IMG/VR virus record: IMGVR_UViG_3300010885_010329
Location: 1-31,727 of that record
DNA length: 31,727 bases
Reading direction: 5' to 3' (one strand)
DNA from: a virus
A model generated the notes under the pieces. That model was not told the origin of the DNA and made no database searches. It was given only the letters and a program-made list of their open reading frames with translations. The first letter of the stretch is position 1. Every line of letters begins with the position of its first letter. Made by a program: the position numbers and the translations under genes. Positions 21,501 through 26,631 of this stretch are shown here, in pieces.

Positions 21501-24065
21501 TTTTCCTATAGCAGTAGAAGCACTGTTTCCACCGTAGACTAAATCGTAGAGTACTGCTTCAATCGCATATTGTACATCAAAGCGGAATCCTACATTTCCT
21601 CCTGGTAGATTCCCGTCATAGACTGGAAGGCTACTGATATATCCAATTACTTCATCTTTAATAAATTCATAGTTGTCTTGAATCAAAGCAGCAGCTTGAG
21701 CATAGCCCTGAGGTAGACCGCTAGGATATGTATAATCAACAACTGGTAATTCATCTAATCCATTATCAAGTACATTGGTAATGATACCAAAACTAGTTGT
21801 AATACCGGTGATTGCGTTAGCATCATTAATTACGTCATAGGTATCGTTGATGTATGTAATAGTATCATCTTTAATGGTACTCTTGTTACTTTGTATTTCT
21901 ATTTGCGCATCAAGCAGATCTGGGTCTAATCCAGTATCATCAAATGCTAATTCGGTTGTAGTGCCAGTACCGTTGGCAACAATTTCTGCAATAGTATTAA
22001 ACAGTGTATCAATGTCATCATCTACATTGGCACCATTTTGAAGTCCTGAATTCTTATACTGTCTATAAGTTTGTTGATATACTGTCTCAGGAGTTAAGTT
22101 TGCTACAATCTTTTTGGCAATAGTTTTGATATATCCAATTGCATCAATAGTTGCTGCAACTTCAGTTGATGCAATTTCTAATCCGCCGCCGTAGGAATAA
22201 TATTGTCCACCAGCATAGAAGCTAGCAGTATTGCCACCGTACATCAGGTCATAGACAACAGCTTCAATCATAAACTTAGCATCACGCTTACAAGTTTCTT
22301 TACTATAGGCTAGAGTGGGGTAGTTTGCACCTAAGAAACCAATAACTTCAGCTTGAATAAATGGTATGTTACCTAGTAGTAGATCTCTGGCGCTAGTGGC
22401 ACCAGTTGGAGTATAAGGGCTTTCTGGTAAATCAAACTCCGGTGCAACTGCAACACCATTTTGAATAATATTAATAATAGTATCAATAGAATTAGTAATA
22501 AGTGTTGTAATTGTGCTTGATGCTGCTACAGTTTCTAATTCTAATAATTGTGTTTTAACAAATTCTAAAGCACCAATAGTCTGTGTTAATTCGTAGGCAA
22601 CTACGTTAGTAGCAGATGCTTGATAGTATGAAACACCTGCTCGAACACTTTGAAAGTTACAACCTAATACTAAGTCGTTTCCAATAGCATCTAAAATTAA
22701 TCCAGTATCTCGTCTACAGATAGTTTCGCTGTAACTATAATTTTGTATAATGCTTTTAGCATAGTTAATACCGTCAATTGTTTGTACTATGTCATTTGTT
22801 CCAGTGACCTCATTATAATATCTTGCTGAAACTACACTGTTATAATTAGTGTCTAATACAAGATCGTATCCAACAGCATCTAAAGTAGCACGAATATCTC
22901 TTTGAAAAATATCTTTATTATAGTTAAATTGATTTACATACTTTGTATTAATGTAGGCAATTACTTCAGATCGAATAAATTCTTTATTTTGCTTTAGCAA
23001 TGCATAGGCATCTTCGTAACCAGTATTCCCTACATTCCCATCTAAGAAATTAACATCGTAAACTGTAGAGTTATATGTATTAGGTGCCTGTGTATAGATA
23101 ATTGATTGCTTGTAAGGACCAGGCTCATAGTTTGATAAGTTGATTAAATTATCAGCAGCTAGAGCAGCAGCACCAATAGTTTTGTAAGCGTAATTCCAAT
23201 GACGTCCTTCTTTACCAGCTGGAGTTAACGATTGTGTGTCATCGCCACTGCTAGTACTAACAAACAGATTAACTTGGCTAGACCAACTAGACTTATCCAC
23301 ATAGAATTTTGTAGCTGCTTGTAGGTCGTCTTCTCCTACAGGAGTACCTAATCCAGCTAATCCATCTGGATGATCGTGAAGTGTTAAAAGACCTTCCATG
23401 GTATCGCCCTGTCGACGAACTACAGATTTTCTTGGTAGTACTTCAGTTGACACCCAGTTACCAGTTAAATTTTTGTCGTAATCTGGATCAGTAGTCTGTG
23501 GAAGAATTGGTTCATCTCTAACACGAATAGCATCTACTGCAACGCCTTCAAATGTTTGAATAAAATTATCGTCTACATAGGCCTTGTTAACAGCTAATTC
23601 TCTAACAGTTGTAGTAACACTTTCGCCAGTATGTGTATTGTTAAATGCAGTGACTATGTCTTGACCAAAGTTTGTGTTTACATCAATGTTAGGTACTTTA
23701 GCAATACCCTGTGTAGCGTTTAATGGACCACCTAATCTTGGAGCAGGATCACGATACATCTTAGCGGCTTGCGAAGAAACTACAATTTCATCTGCATTAA
23801 CAGTAACATCAATGCCGCCTTCGCCTACAATATTCTTTGTTAATACTTGATACCCGTCTTCGTCGGCAACAAGTACTCCATTGGGTTTAAATACTTCTCC
23901 AGGAGTCCAATCACTAAGACTTGTAATTCCAATTACTCCATCGGTAAGTCCTAGTACTCCGTAAATTTCACTGAAATTTTCATTTACTTTACGAAACGCT
24001 TCGCGTATCGCATCACCGGTACCGTCGTTACCTGTTTGACCAATATTAATATCTTGTTTTGACAT
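12576..24065 (-). CDS. Giant (3829-aa) modular tail/fibre structural protein
   Basis: The largest gene of the window. The start at 24065 is chosen because GGAG (overlapping the Fe-S carrier stop) lies 10 nt upstream; the longer frame overlaps that gene. Regions (from this start): attachment module NDGTGDAIREAF (about 10-40); seven copies of a helix-rich repeat with C-x-RD and YDL..G.N (382-1690); a stretch like right-handed beta-helix proteins (1190-1420; IFVESGIYYEDYPIRLAQNV, KSPYGQVCSSFSGS); a conserved GNKSMLANDFAMVNDLGYGI segment (about 1903); five or more beta modules with P-x-x-YNG (2140-3410); RVFHVSTDQFGIFRVGRFF (about 3032); and a C-terminal domain YADLAEFYSADKDYEVGTVL to VGRL. The last regions resemble large fibre proteins of marine T4-like phages. 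No enzyme motif is seen. Confidence 0.85.
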   Translation of the reverse strand: MSKQDINIGQTGNDGTGDAIREAFRKVNENFSEIYGVLGLTDGVIGITSLSDWTPGEVFKPNGVLVADEDGYQVLTKNIVGEGGIDVTVNADEIVVSSQAAKMYRDPAPRLGGPLNATQGIAKVPNIDVNTNFGQDIVTAFNNTHTGESVTTTVRELAVNKAYVDDNFIQTFEGVAVDAIRVRDEPILPQTTDPDYDKNLTGNWVSTEVLPRKSVVRRQGDTMEGLLTLHDHPDGLAGLGTPVGEDDLQAATKFYVDKSSWSSQVNLFVSTSSGDDTQSLTPAGKEGRHWNYAYKTIGAAALAADNLINLSNYEPGPYKQSIIYTQAPNTYNSTVYDVNFLDGNVGNTGYEDAYALLKQNKEFIRSEVIAYINTKYVNQFNYNKDIFQRDIRATLDAVGYDLVLDTNYNSVVSARYYNEVTGTNDIVQTIDGINYAKSIIQNYSYSETICRRDTGLILDAIGNDLVLGCNFQSVRAGVSYYQASATNVVAYELTQTIGALEFVKTQLLELETVAASSTITTLITNSIDTIINIIQNGVAVAPEFDLPESPYTPTGATSARDLLLGNIPFIQAEVIGFLGANYPTLAYSKETCKRDAKFMIEAVVYDLMYGGNTASFYAGGQYYSYGGGLEIASTEVAATIDAIGYIKTIAKKIVANLTPETVYQQTYRQYKNSGLQNGANVDDDIDTLFNTIAEIVANGTGTTTELAFDDTGLDPDLLDAQIEIQSNKSTIKDDTITYINDTYDVINDANAITGITTSFGIITNVLDNGLDELPVVDYTYPSGLPQGYAQAAALIQDNYEFIKDEVIGYISSLPVYDGNLPGGNVGFRFDVQYAIEAVLYDLVYGGNSASTAIGKTYYTNDILEITTLEQSAANEAFIYAQLLCTLVATNTDPSSIYSLTTQTKNFTYILGGDAVIDINDKWNRILEVLNTNPETISIVTPSLVGYTASYIRARTVIQENKYTIANEVTDYLDVKYAGGFSYDEGICFRDLGYLVDAAAIDIITGGTYQSVNAGKSYYRNTSARSIAIGTQYVETLDAIEYAKVLTLACLNQTATNRYQAVVVPDFSGSLTASTLAKNSVSTNWDIVTNIIKFGYGAAPTPSFGTGTVQIRFTNGGNGYVDQGSPTNTDIIPGKILIGSTSGGNATIVSYTQGAGSPYDTIIVRLLQPIDFQEDEQLLYAETVRDLQITIFVESGIYYEDYPIRLAQNVSIKGNDFRRTIVRPRDRESQSPWRKIFFFRDAVLDGMELGEIDRSLDYATNTTVTLSGVTGKIQATLGSGSAPRDWIGRVLQIGVGKAQVDSVANNLLNCSTIYPFNSTETVAAGSWHIYKPNSYGRHYLTDPNDINSPAKNNKLIDVFLCNDATRVNNLSMQGHGGFAMVLDPEGQILSKSPYGQVCSSFSGSLNTKRFAGGQFVDGFAGRLKGTITEVDGYRAASGTIPAGYTEITVKGGANSGLDVRAPKAPSAFFWQGFRYQINNILSYDSANSTVVLGLSKNTPWPYTISFAYDQDKCARDVGLILDAVTYDLVTGSNYQAYKAGLSYLRSYSSSVTTLQKSQTIYGVDYARDLAIAVTPTYSSTITTEMGIITDIIDNGETAFDPADLDYPNPVDAAIGYTNAKNVLIANRDFIRAEIVAWIDFYYNTSAIPNYDAEVCSRDVGYVVDAVVYDLLYGGNSQTIDAARAYYNAAGSTTIAGEQTVTGEAYGRLKAIMKDIAQNISVSITSGNAETQVSGSAGSLAAGQTASDLVDIIISVVKNGLSAAPTVIEPTLTRTISGVAITGTGGQFSCTATTLFTGQAVTISGIKSGSGAFVTPTYSNPTTFYIIATDGSTTFTLSNSYGGSAITTTAGTLTGLTFTVTRFNSALHTARNAIELARSTIQLATIAELTSEYGAVYNINIEMGGNKSMLANDFAMVNDLGYGIVAGNGALTEQVSTFTYYCHTHYWAFNGGQIRSVAGSNAHGVYGLRATGYDVTELPDAVTLSNNLTQVAKVYKIGTTASQMNEGDQIVYISNYDYIPQNISQLEIDFSVAGKSNTRYEVTSLGHTPYYTEASTSLAAVRNPVKSGTGPYYVTYTIATQTAPTLGVYYTVSGNSNKNYNGNYLCTSSTTTSITLRYTEDPGTAGTTGFQTANAANASGIVTVTFAGAPLASVPFSVDQTIYVKGVSPSGYNGVFTVTECTTSYVKYAGTASGSQTIAGIVSSTFVNAQNVIQLNLGTSGNNNTSSTGLASALYHQQNVLIQALQYFKFDDIANVNPTRPSTALQFDDNLADIYRIIAYNLVESTGETLTIQNGAGQSVLSSDTSFNYYKVYSDPARISTVDPIDSTKTMGLNLGDVRIAVSPISSASTIAQLNKGTYITALGGRSHRVLSYTDTTGSTFTTATVSGDGVTATVTFAPQALAPFAAGSTITIVNVSPATYNGTFTVITGDVDNVTFASTAIGSQVIAGTIYGGGVPAFLLLDSKPVKSTSQSYPTGVGDITISSMRSKVGIGPYYVTYNIPSQAWPIELDQYMKVSGNVVTTTATAVASSDITVNTTRGLAVGNTITFAGSSFGGISTSTTYYITKITTSNSTIQISTTKGGSASVFGATSGTLTVTTQGAANGNYQVAAGITLNSIVVSGDGTYATITFGDIRTASTATSASSSGNLITLASAASHGVGEKIQFTAVTQSTTATATLNATATMNTSSINSSGVLTVGTVGAGTVAVGMMLSGGSIAANTVWITANISGSGAGSTWQTNTTTAQSSTTITGTNNLITIGSSTGMVAGETITFAGSTIGSLVAGNYYIKQIISATQISVSSTYNGANFGVGNGSGGSMTVTAGSTFSNITAGTTYYIASIVDNQITISASSTLSPVLTLTNGAGSWTTAAGDVPFPVGSIITIKDIVPAGYNGNYVVTASSNGSVTYASTQTGTASVQGSVAQGSITNTDRVTLIYPTDPGIYANGTTKLSIPATGIDKPLSTSGSYTFRIGYAQGSTAQITVKISTTRATGHDFLDIGTGGYNTTNYPYQIYGNPAQSATGYAGEVYEEGVGRVFHVSTDQFGIFRVGRFFTVDQGTGTVTFSASIALSNLDGIGFKRGVTVSEFSTDSTMTNNASEIVPVQSAVRGYIDRRLGIDHGGTAVSSTNLIGKGYLSLGGDLSMKGNLNMASHYITNVTDPSNDQDAATKLYVDVQVARFDQLSELKDTSIAGVLNGDFLIYDTVATAWKNIPNPAGTASLTTTNAIGNGTTVTLSFSTQSSLPFAVGQTIIVTGVNPNQYNGIFTVSNATFSTVQFSSTAAGAYVSAGTIIGNQVNVYYSTSSGKLVTNINNGVIVDSAVSSTAAINQTKIGFDGAYASLQQITSVTATGNGSLMTFTYSSTVTAAFTAGQRIIITGMNVVGYNGTWTVKTCTPTAITIDGSITGSGSGGTIKPLGSIASFDSTNFTVSGGWVGVKSSSIQLSQIVPLGTGRVLGNFSGALANPISETAQSVFENGVFQKHGTSAGAITNGSGGLASTTITAISAVSGVQNALVQTDTNGYIDVSGVKIGTNSFIGINGSTIELTNPGNTTSKILTLTGSAANNSIATLIGTLKAVDANSSIQVRQLYATGTSATDTGSITGTWTITASSSVDFATNNADFKTRKINSGGSSGTITGDWSLASGSTLTTSLGTLTVKAVTVAAAGNVDFATNNATLTTKTLTTGGTTTVGYITGDWQLNAGSKMQATYADLAEFYSADKDYEVGTVLVFGGDAEVTTTTTFGDTRVAGVVSENPAYTMNASLQGTRACLALQGRVPVKVLGAVKKGDLLTTAARAGYACKAITPQVGTIIGKALADKTDADVGIIEVAVGRL
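13836..17642 (-). repeat. Beta-module repeats (PF..G..I.I..V.P..YNG.F.V) in the giant gene
   Basis: Five clear copies of about 60 residues, at residues 2142-2202, 2392-2450, 2867-2925, 3230-3288 and 3352-3410 counted from the proposed start. The shared pattern is PF-x-x-G-x-x-I-x-I-x-x-V-x-P-x-x-YNG-x-(F/Y/W)-x-V, then a V-x-(F/Y)-x-(S/G)-T strand. Examples: LPFAVGQTIIVTGVNPNQYN and APFAAGSTITIVNVSPATYN. A divergent copy (VSGNSNKNYNGNYLC) precedes them. A second short unit, (T/N)YYI followed by an (I/L)-x-(I/L)-S strand, is interspersed four times. Confidence 0.82.
19011..22922 (-). repeat. Seven helix-rich repeats (Y....C.RD...DA..YDL..G.N) in the giant gene
   Basis: Copies start near residues 382, 445, 587, 826, 982, 1507 and 1649 of the giant protein. 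Examples: YSETICRRDTGLILDAIGND, YDEGICFRDLGYLVDAAAID, YDQDKCARDVGLILDAVTYD, YDAEVCSRDVGYVVDAVVYD. Most are preceded by an amphipathic helix of the form N..FI..EVI.YI and followed by an alanine-rich helix with Q...T..AI.YAK. The fourth copy lacks the Cys and the first has Phe in its place. The pattern predicts an alpha-helical repeat, unlike the beta structure usual in tail fibres. Confidence 0.85.
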
Positions 24066-24070
24066 GTGGA

Positions 24071-24394
24071 TTAAACTCCGAAACTTGAACCGCATCCGCA
24101 GGTATTAACTGCGTTAGGGTTTTTAATTACAAAAGAACTGCCCATTAGTTCTTGTTTATAATCGATCTCTGCACCTTGCAGATATTGCATACTCATTGCA
24201 TCTATGAGGACTTTGAATTCGTCCAAGGGAAAGGCAAAATCGTCTTCATTCTGTATCTCGTCTAAAGTAAAGCCGTAACTAAAACCACTACAGCCACCAC
24301 CTTGTATAAATGTGCGTAATGACAAGTTGGGATTCCCCTCGTCATACAGAATGTCTTTGATTTTTTCTTTAGCTGAATCTGTTAAAGTAATCAT
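24071..24394 (-). CDS. A-type iron-sulfur carrier (IscA/ErpA/HesB family)
   Basis: A 107-residue protein of normal family length with all three cluster-binding cysteines: [11 protein letters not shown] (Cys35) and [11 protein letters not shown] (Cys99, Cys101). A-type carriers accept Fe-S clusters from a scaffold and pass them to target proteins. Such genes occur in some marine phages, where they are usually seen as host-derived metabolic genes. Here the gene has a late-type promoter (GATAAATA, 24420-24413) and lies only 5 bases upstream of the giant structural gene, whose ribosome-binding site overlaps the stop. It is therefore expressed late with virion proteins, and its client may be a phage protein. 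Subtype (IscA, SufA or ErpA) cannot be decided, so no symbol is given. Confidence 0.93.
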   Translation of the reverse strand: MITLTDSAKEKIKDILYDEGNPNLSLRTFIQGGGCSGFSYGFTLDEIQNEDDFAFPLDEFKVLIDAMSMQYLQGAEIDYKQELMGSSFVIKNPNAVNTCGCGSSFGV

Positions 24395-24412
24395 TTTTCG
24401 CCTTATATAGGA

Positions 24413-24420
24413 TATTTATC
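24413..24420 (-). promoter_or_regulatory. T4-late-like promoter GATAAATA before the Fe-S carrier and giant gene
   Basis: On the minus strand GATAAATATCCTATATAAGG leads to the ATG at 24394. The octamer differs from T4 late TATAAATA only in the first base. The AAGG that follows is the likely ribosome-binding site. It lies in a 59-bp divergent intergenic region and is the only visible promoter for the Fe-S carrier and the start of the structural block. Confidence 0.65.
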
Positions 24421-24441
24421 AAAGGCTTTTTATAACCTTAA

Positions 24442-24449
24442 TGTAAATA
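24442..24449 (+). promoter_or_regulatory. Late-like promoter TGTAAATA, 4 bases before an ATG
   Basis: TGTAAATA (7 of 8 to TATAAATA) is followed by AACT and the ATG at 24454. No ribosome-binding site lies before this ATG. If transcription starts 5-7 bases after the octamer, the mRNA would be leaderless. The SOD gene shows the same spacing. Confidence 0.4.
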
Positions 24450-24453
24450 AACT

Positions 24454-24741
24454 ATGTTCTTAACACATGAATATATCAGAACTGAATACCAACGACCTAG
24501 TAAAGCAGGAGTTATGCACACCTATTATAGAAAAAAGACCTTACTGGTCTTTAGATGTGATAATTGTAATGAATTATTTAAAAGGGATAAAGGATCAATG
24601 GATCCAAAACGTGTGAATAACAATTATTTTCATGTGTGTAATAACTGTGATAGCAAACAGTTTGCTCAACGTAAAGGAATAGAACAGAAGAAGATATGGG
24701 ATATGCCTGTAAGCATAGACTTACCTATTGGTAAGTTTTAA
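24454..24741 (+). CDS. Zinc-ribbon-like protein (95 aa)
   Basis: A small protein with two CxxC pairs 23 residues apart: FRCDNC (Cys35, Cys38) and HVCNNCDS (Cys62, Cys65), as in zinc ribbons that bind nucleic acid or proteins. Between them is a basic, conserved-looking stretch RDKGSMDPKRVNNNYFH. The C-terminal 30 residues are polar, and no nuclease motif (such as HNH) is complete. It is one of only two complete plus-strand genes here. Its last 21 bases overlap the 3' end of the SOD gene tail to tail. A late-like octamer stands just before the ATG. A DNA-binding or transcription-related role is possible, but function is unknown. Confidence 0.78.
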   Translation: MFLTHEYIRTEYQRPSKAGVMHTYYRKKTLLVFRCDNCNELFKRDKGSMDPKRVNNNYFHVCNNCDSKQFAQRKGIEQKKIWDMPVSIDLPIGKF

Positions 24742-25281
24742 GTTAATGATATTCCAATCAATGATCTTCCATTGATTTTCTAAGTACTTCTTTTTATTAG
24801 CCTGATAATCTAAGGCAAAAGCGTGTTCCCACCAGTCCACAAGTACTAGGATATCTCTTTTAATCTCATGGTTTGCGATGGTTTTAATTTCTCCGCTACG
24901 TGACAAATATACCCAACCGCTGCCCTGTATGCCCATTGCTACCTTGGCAAATGCTTCTTTAAACGCATCGAATGACTTGAAATGCTTTTCAATAAAGTCT
25001 AAACAAGCACCAAACGGTGCATTTGCACCATCAGGTTTCTTAAACTGCGTAAAGTATATTTCGTGTAAAAATGCACCTGCTTCGTTAAAATCAGGATCCC
25101 CTTCGGCGGCATTATAACGATCAACGTAGGCTTTATACAATTTTCCAAAGTGGTAGTCCATAGTTTTTTCACTAACTGCGGGCTCTAAATCGTCGTGGTC
25201 GTAGCTCAACTTAGCTTGTGTTACAGTTTTAGGTTGATTAGATTCTTGCAATGTAGTCCACTTGATAAAATTGTATGTCAT
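24721..25281 (-). CDS. Iron/manganese superoxide dismutase
   Basis: A 186-residue protein of the Fe/Mn-SOD family, converting superoxide to oxygen and peroxide. All four metal ligands are present: His44 (MDYHFGK), His73 (AFLHEIY), Asp149 and His153 (VDWWEHAFALDYQ). GSGWVYL (120-126) and active-site Tyr52 are also kept. Differences from cellular enzymes: the gateway His (E. coli FeSOD His30) is Leu48, the neighbouring His is Tyr49, the usual PHI motif is PAV (34-36), and the second-sphere position that is Gln in MnSOD appears to be His138 (IANHE), as in some cambialistic and archaeal enzymes. No signal peptide, so cytoplasmic. No clear ribosome-binding site; a late-like octamer lies just upstream. 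Metal preference cannot be read, so no sodA/sodB symbol is given. Confidence 0.92.
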   Translation of the reverse strand: MTYNFIKWTTLQESNQPKTVTQAKLSYDHDDLEPAVSEKTMDYHFGKLYKAYVDRYNAAEGDPDFNEAGAFLHEIYFTQFKKPDGANAPFGACLDFIEKHFKSFDAFKEAFAKVAMGIQGSGWVYLSRSGEIKTIANHEIKRDILVLVDWWEHAFALDYQANKKKYLENQWKIIDWNIINLKLTNR

Positions 25282-25285
25282 GCTG

Positions 25286-25293
25286 TATTTACC
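25286..25293 (-). promoter_or_regulatory. Late-like element GGTAAATA before SOD
   Basis: On the minus strand GGTAAATA is followed by CAGC and the SOD ATG (25281). It abuts the divergent TATAAATA (25294-25301). It matches the consensus at 6 of 8 positions, and no other promoter is visible in the 48-bp gap. Confidence 0.35.
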
Positions 25294-25301
25294 TATAAAT
25301 A
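25294..25301 (+). promoter_or_regulatory. Perfect T4 late promoter TATAAATA
   Basis: TATAAATA matches the T4 late consensus at all eight positions and lies 28 bases before the ATG at 25330, with AAGGAGA as ribosome-binding site in between. It drives the small membrane-anchored plus-strand gene and supports the idea that this phage uses T4-type late transcription (gp55/gp33/gp45). Confidence 0.75.
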
Positions 25302-25329
25302 AACTGTCTAGATTATTAAGGAGACTTAA

Positions 25330-25593
25330 ATGGAATATATTATTGCCGGTTTGTTTATTGTTGTTATTGCTTATCTACTATACACTAACAAATCAAAACT
25401 TGATGTAAATCAAGATGGTAAAGTAGACAGCGCAGATGCTAAGGCTGTAGTCGATGAAGTCAAAGCCGAAGTGGTAAAAGTTGAGGAAGCTGTTGTTACT
25501 GAAGTTAAAGAAGTAGCTACTAAAGTAAAAACAGCAGCCAAAAAAGCAGCCGCTAAAAAATCACCTGCTAAGAAAACTGCTAAGAAGCAGTAA
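25330..25593 (+). CDS. Small membrane-anchored protein with EF-hand-like loop and lysine-rich tail (87 aa)
   Basis: Three distinct parts in 87 residues. Residues 2-18 are a hydrophobic helix (EYIIAGLFIVVIAYLLY) that can span the membrane. Residues 25-33 form a DVNQDGKVD loop, matching the calcium loop of EF-hand/dockerin units (Asp25, Asn27, Asp29, Asp33). From 38 on an Ala/Val/Lys/Glu helix leads to a histone H1-like tail (AAKKAAAKKSPAKKTAKKQ). The tail is strongly basic and could bind DNA, RNA or acidic phospholipid. The gene has a perfect late promoter and a strong ribosome-binding site. Its last 14 bases overlap the 3' end of uvdE tail to tail. Ideas: a virion DNA-binding protein, or a late membrane protein in lysis or DNA ejection. 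Not recognised as a known holin or spanin. Confidence 0.8.
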   Translation: MEYIIAGLFIVVIAYLLYTNKSKLDVNQDGKVDSADAKAVVDEVKAEVVKVEEAVVTEVKEVATKVKTAAKKAAAKKSPAKKTAKKQ

Positions 25594-26605
25594 TCTTAGA
25601 TTGTTCATAGAGGGCAAAAGAGGCTAAATTCTTACCCTTGCTCTCGCACATGATATCAAACTGATCGTTAAAGCTCAGTGCCCATTCGTTAACTGCTGTA
25701 TTCCAGTAGAAATCAGAATGTGCTCTGAGCTTTTGTTTTTTGTAGCCTTCAGTTAAGAGGGACGGAAGATCGGGAAATGTGTGTTGGGCATGTTCTCGGA
25801 GTATATCTTCGCGACTAACACTGTAATGCATAGTAGGACGGAGACCGCGCCAGCTATCAACAACCCGCTTAACACGTTCATCATTAGGTTGTATATATTC
25901 GCCCGAGTTAACCCAGTGATGATGGATGTCCATAACGATTGGAACAACATCGGCAAGTTCCAAACAGGTTTCAAGATTGTGTGTAATTTCTTCATTTTCG
26001 ATTGTGAGTGTGTTGCGGGCTTCGGGGGTTAACCGTGCCAAAGCACGACGGATACCGTTGGGACCTTGTCGGCCACTGATATGAACATTAATTTTAAAGT
26101 CTTGAAAAGTTTTTCCATAACCCATCCACCTTGCCATGTCTACATGGTATTCAAATTCTTCAATACTACGTCGAACAATATCCTCGCTGTCAGATGCCAA
26201 AACAGTAAACTGGCCAGGATGAAAGCTGAGACGAACGTTGCGATTTCGAGCCAAATCGCCCACTTGTCTAAAATGTGTTTCGGCGTAACTACGTACATCA
26301 GCTTGACGCCAAAACCAGCTCCAGCTAGACTCAGTATATACGGGAAGGAGATCACTGCTAATACGTACCATCCTAAGTGGTTCATCTAGGTTACCTACTC
26401 TTTCTATGAGTTTACGGGTTGATTCAATATTCTGTTCCATTAAGGACCAGAGCTTTTCTACTGCCACATCTTTAGTTTGGCGATTAAGCCAAGCCACGGT
26501 AGTCGAACCTGTGTTGTACTGTTTGCAGTCATCCTTGGGTTTAATACCGTTTACTTGATCTGGATTGTCGATCCATTTACAAGCAAAACCAATACGCTTA
26601 ATCAT
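25580..26605 (-). CDS. uvdE: UV-damage endonuclease UvdE/UvsE
   Basis: Nicks DNA 5' to UV photoproducts, starting an excision repair path independent of UvrABC. The 341-residue protein has the TIM-barrel metal-site motifs of the family in order: RIGFACKW at the N-terminus, RISSDLLP, LSFHPGQF, INVHISGRQG, LTIENEE and MDIHHHW, together supplying the His/Glu/Asp ligands. Length is normal (about 300 in Thermus). The start at 26605 is preferred over an in-frame TTG three codons earlier because MIKRIG begins like family members and the ATG overlaps the TGA of a possible 9-codon leader. T4 instead uses the glycosylase DenV, so this is a different solution for sunlit-water DNA damage. It has its own sigma-70 promoter and so is probably expressed early. 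Confidence 0.93.
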   Translation of the reverse strand: MIKRIGFACKWIDNPDQVNGIKPKDDCKQYNTGSTTVAWLNRQTKDVAVEKLWSLMEQNIESTRKLIERVGNLDEPLRMVRISSDLLPVYTESSWSWFWRQADVRSYAETHFRQVGDLARNRNVRLSFHPGQFTVLASDSEDIVRRSIEEFEYHVDMARWMGYGKTFQDFKINVHISGRQGPNGIRRALARLTPEARNTLTIENEEITHNLETCLELADVVPIVMDIHHHWVNSGEYIQPNDERVKRVVDSWRGLRPTMHYSVSREDILREHAQHTFPDLPSLLTEGYKKQKLRAHSDFYWNTAVNEWALSFNDQFDIMCESKGKNLASFALYEQSKITAS

Positions 26606-26631
26606 AATAACCAATCAATAAAAATGGACAT
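26602..26631 (-). CDS. Possible 9-codon leader peptide overlapping the uvdE start
   Basis: The first ATG after the uvdE -10 box opens a short frame encoding MSIFIDWLL, whose TGA (26604-26602) overlaps the uvdE ATG as ATGA. The ATG lies 5 bases after the -10 box, so it would be at or near the 5' end of the mRNA. uvdE itself has no visible ribosome-binding site, so coupling from this leader could load ribosomes. It is too short to be sure by sequence alone. Confidence 0.35.
   Translation of the reverse strand: MSIFIDWLL

Noticed and set aside
12576-24095. Giant protein starting ten codons earlier ([10 protein letters not shown]...)
   Set aside because: The extra codons lie inside the Fe-S carrier gene and have no ribosome-binding site; GGAG is correctly placed for the ATG at 24065, and paralogous proteins begin like MSKQDIN.
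24721-25281. SOD lacking its first metal-binding His (Ala35 in PAV for PHI)
   Set aside because: On counting, the His of PHI is E. coli residue 17, not a ligand; the true first ligand is His26, which is present here as His44.
25580-26614. uvdE starting at an upstream TTG
   Set aside because: It adds only three residues not seen in the family, and the ATG at 26605 overlaps a possible leader stop.
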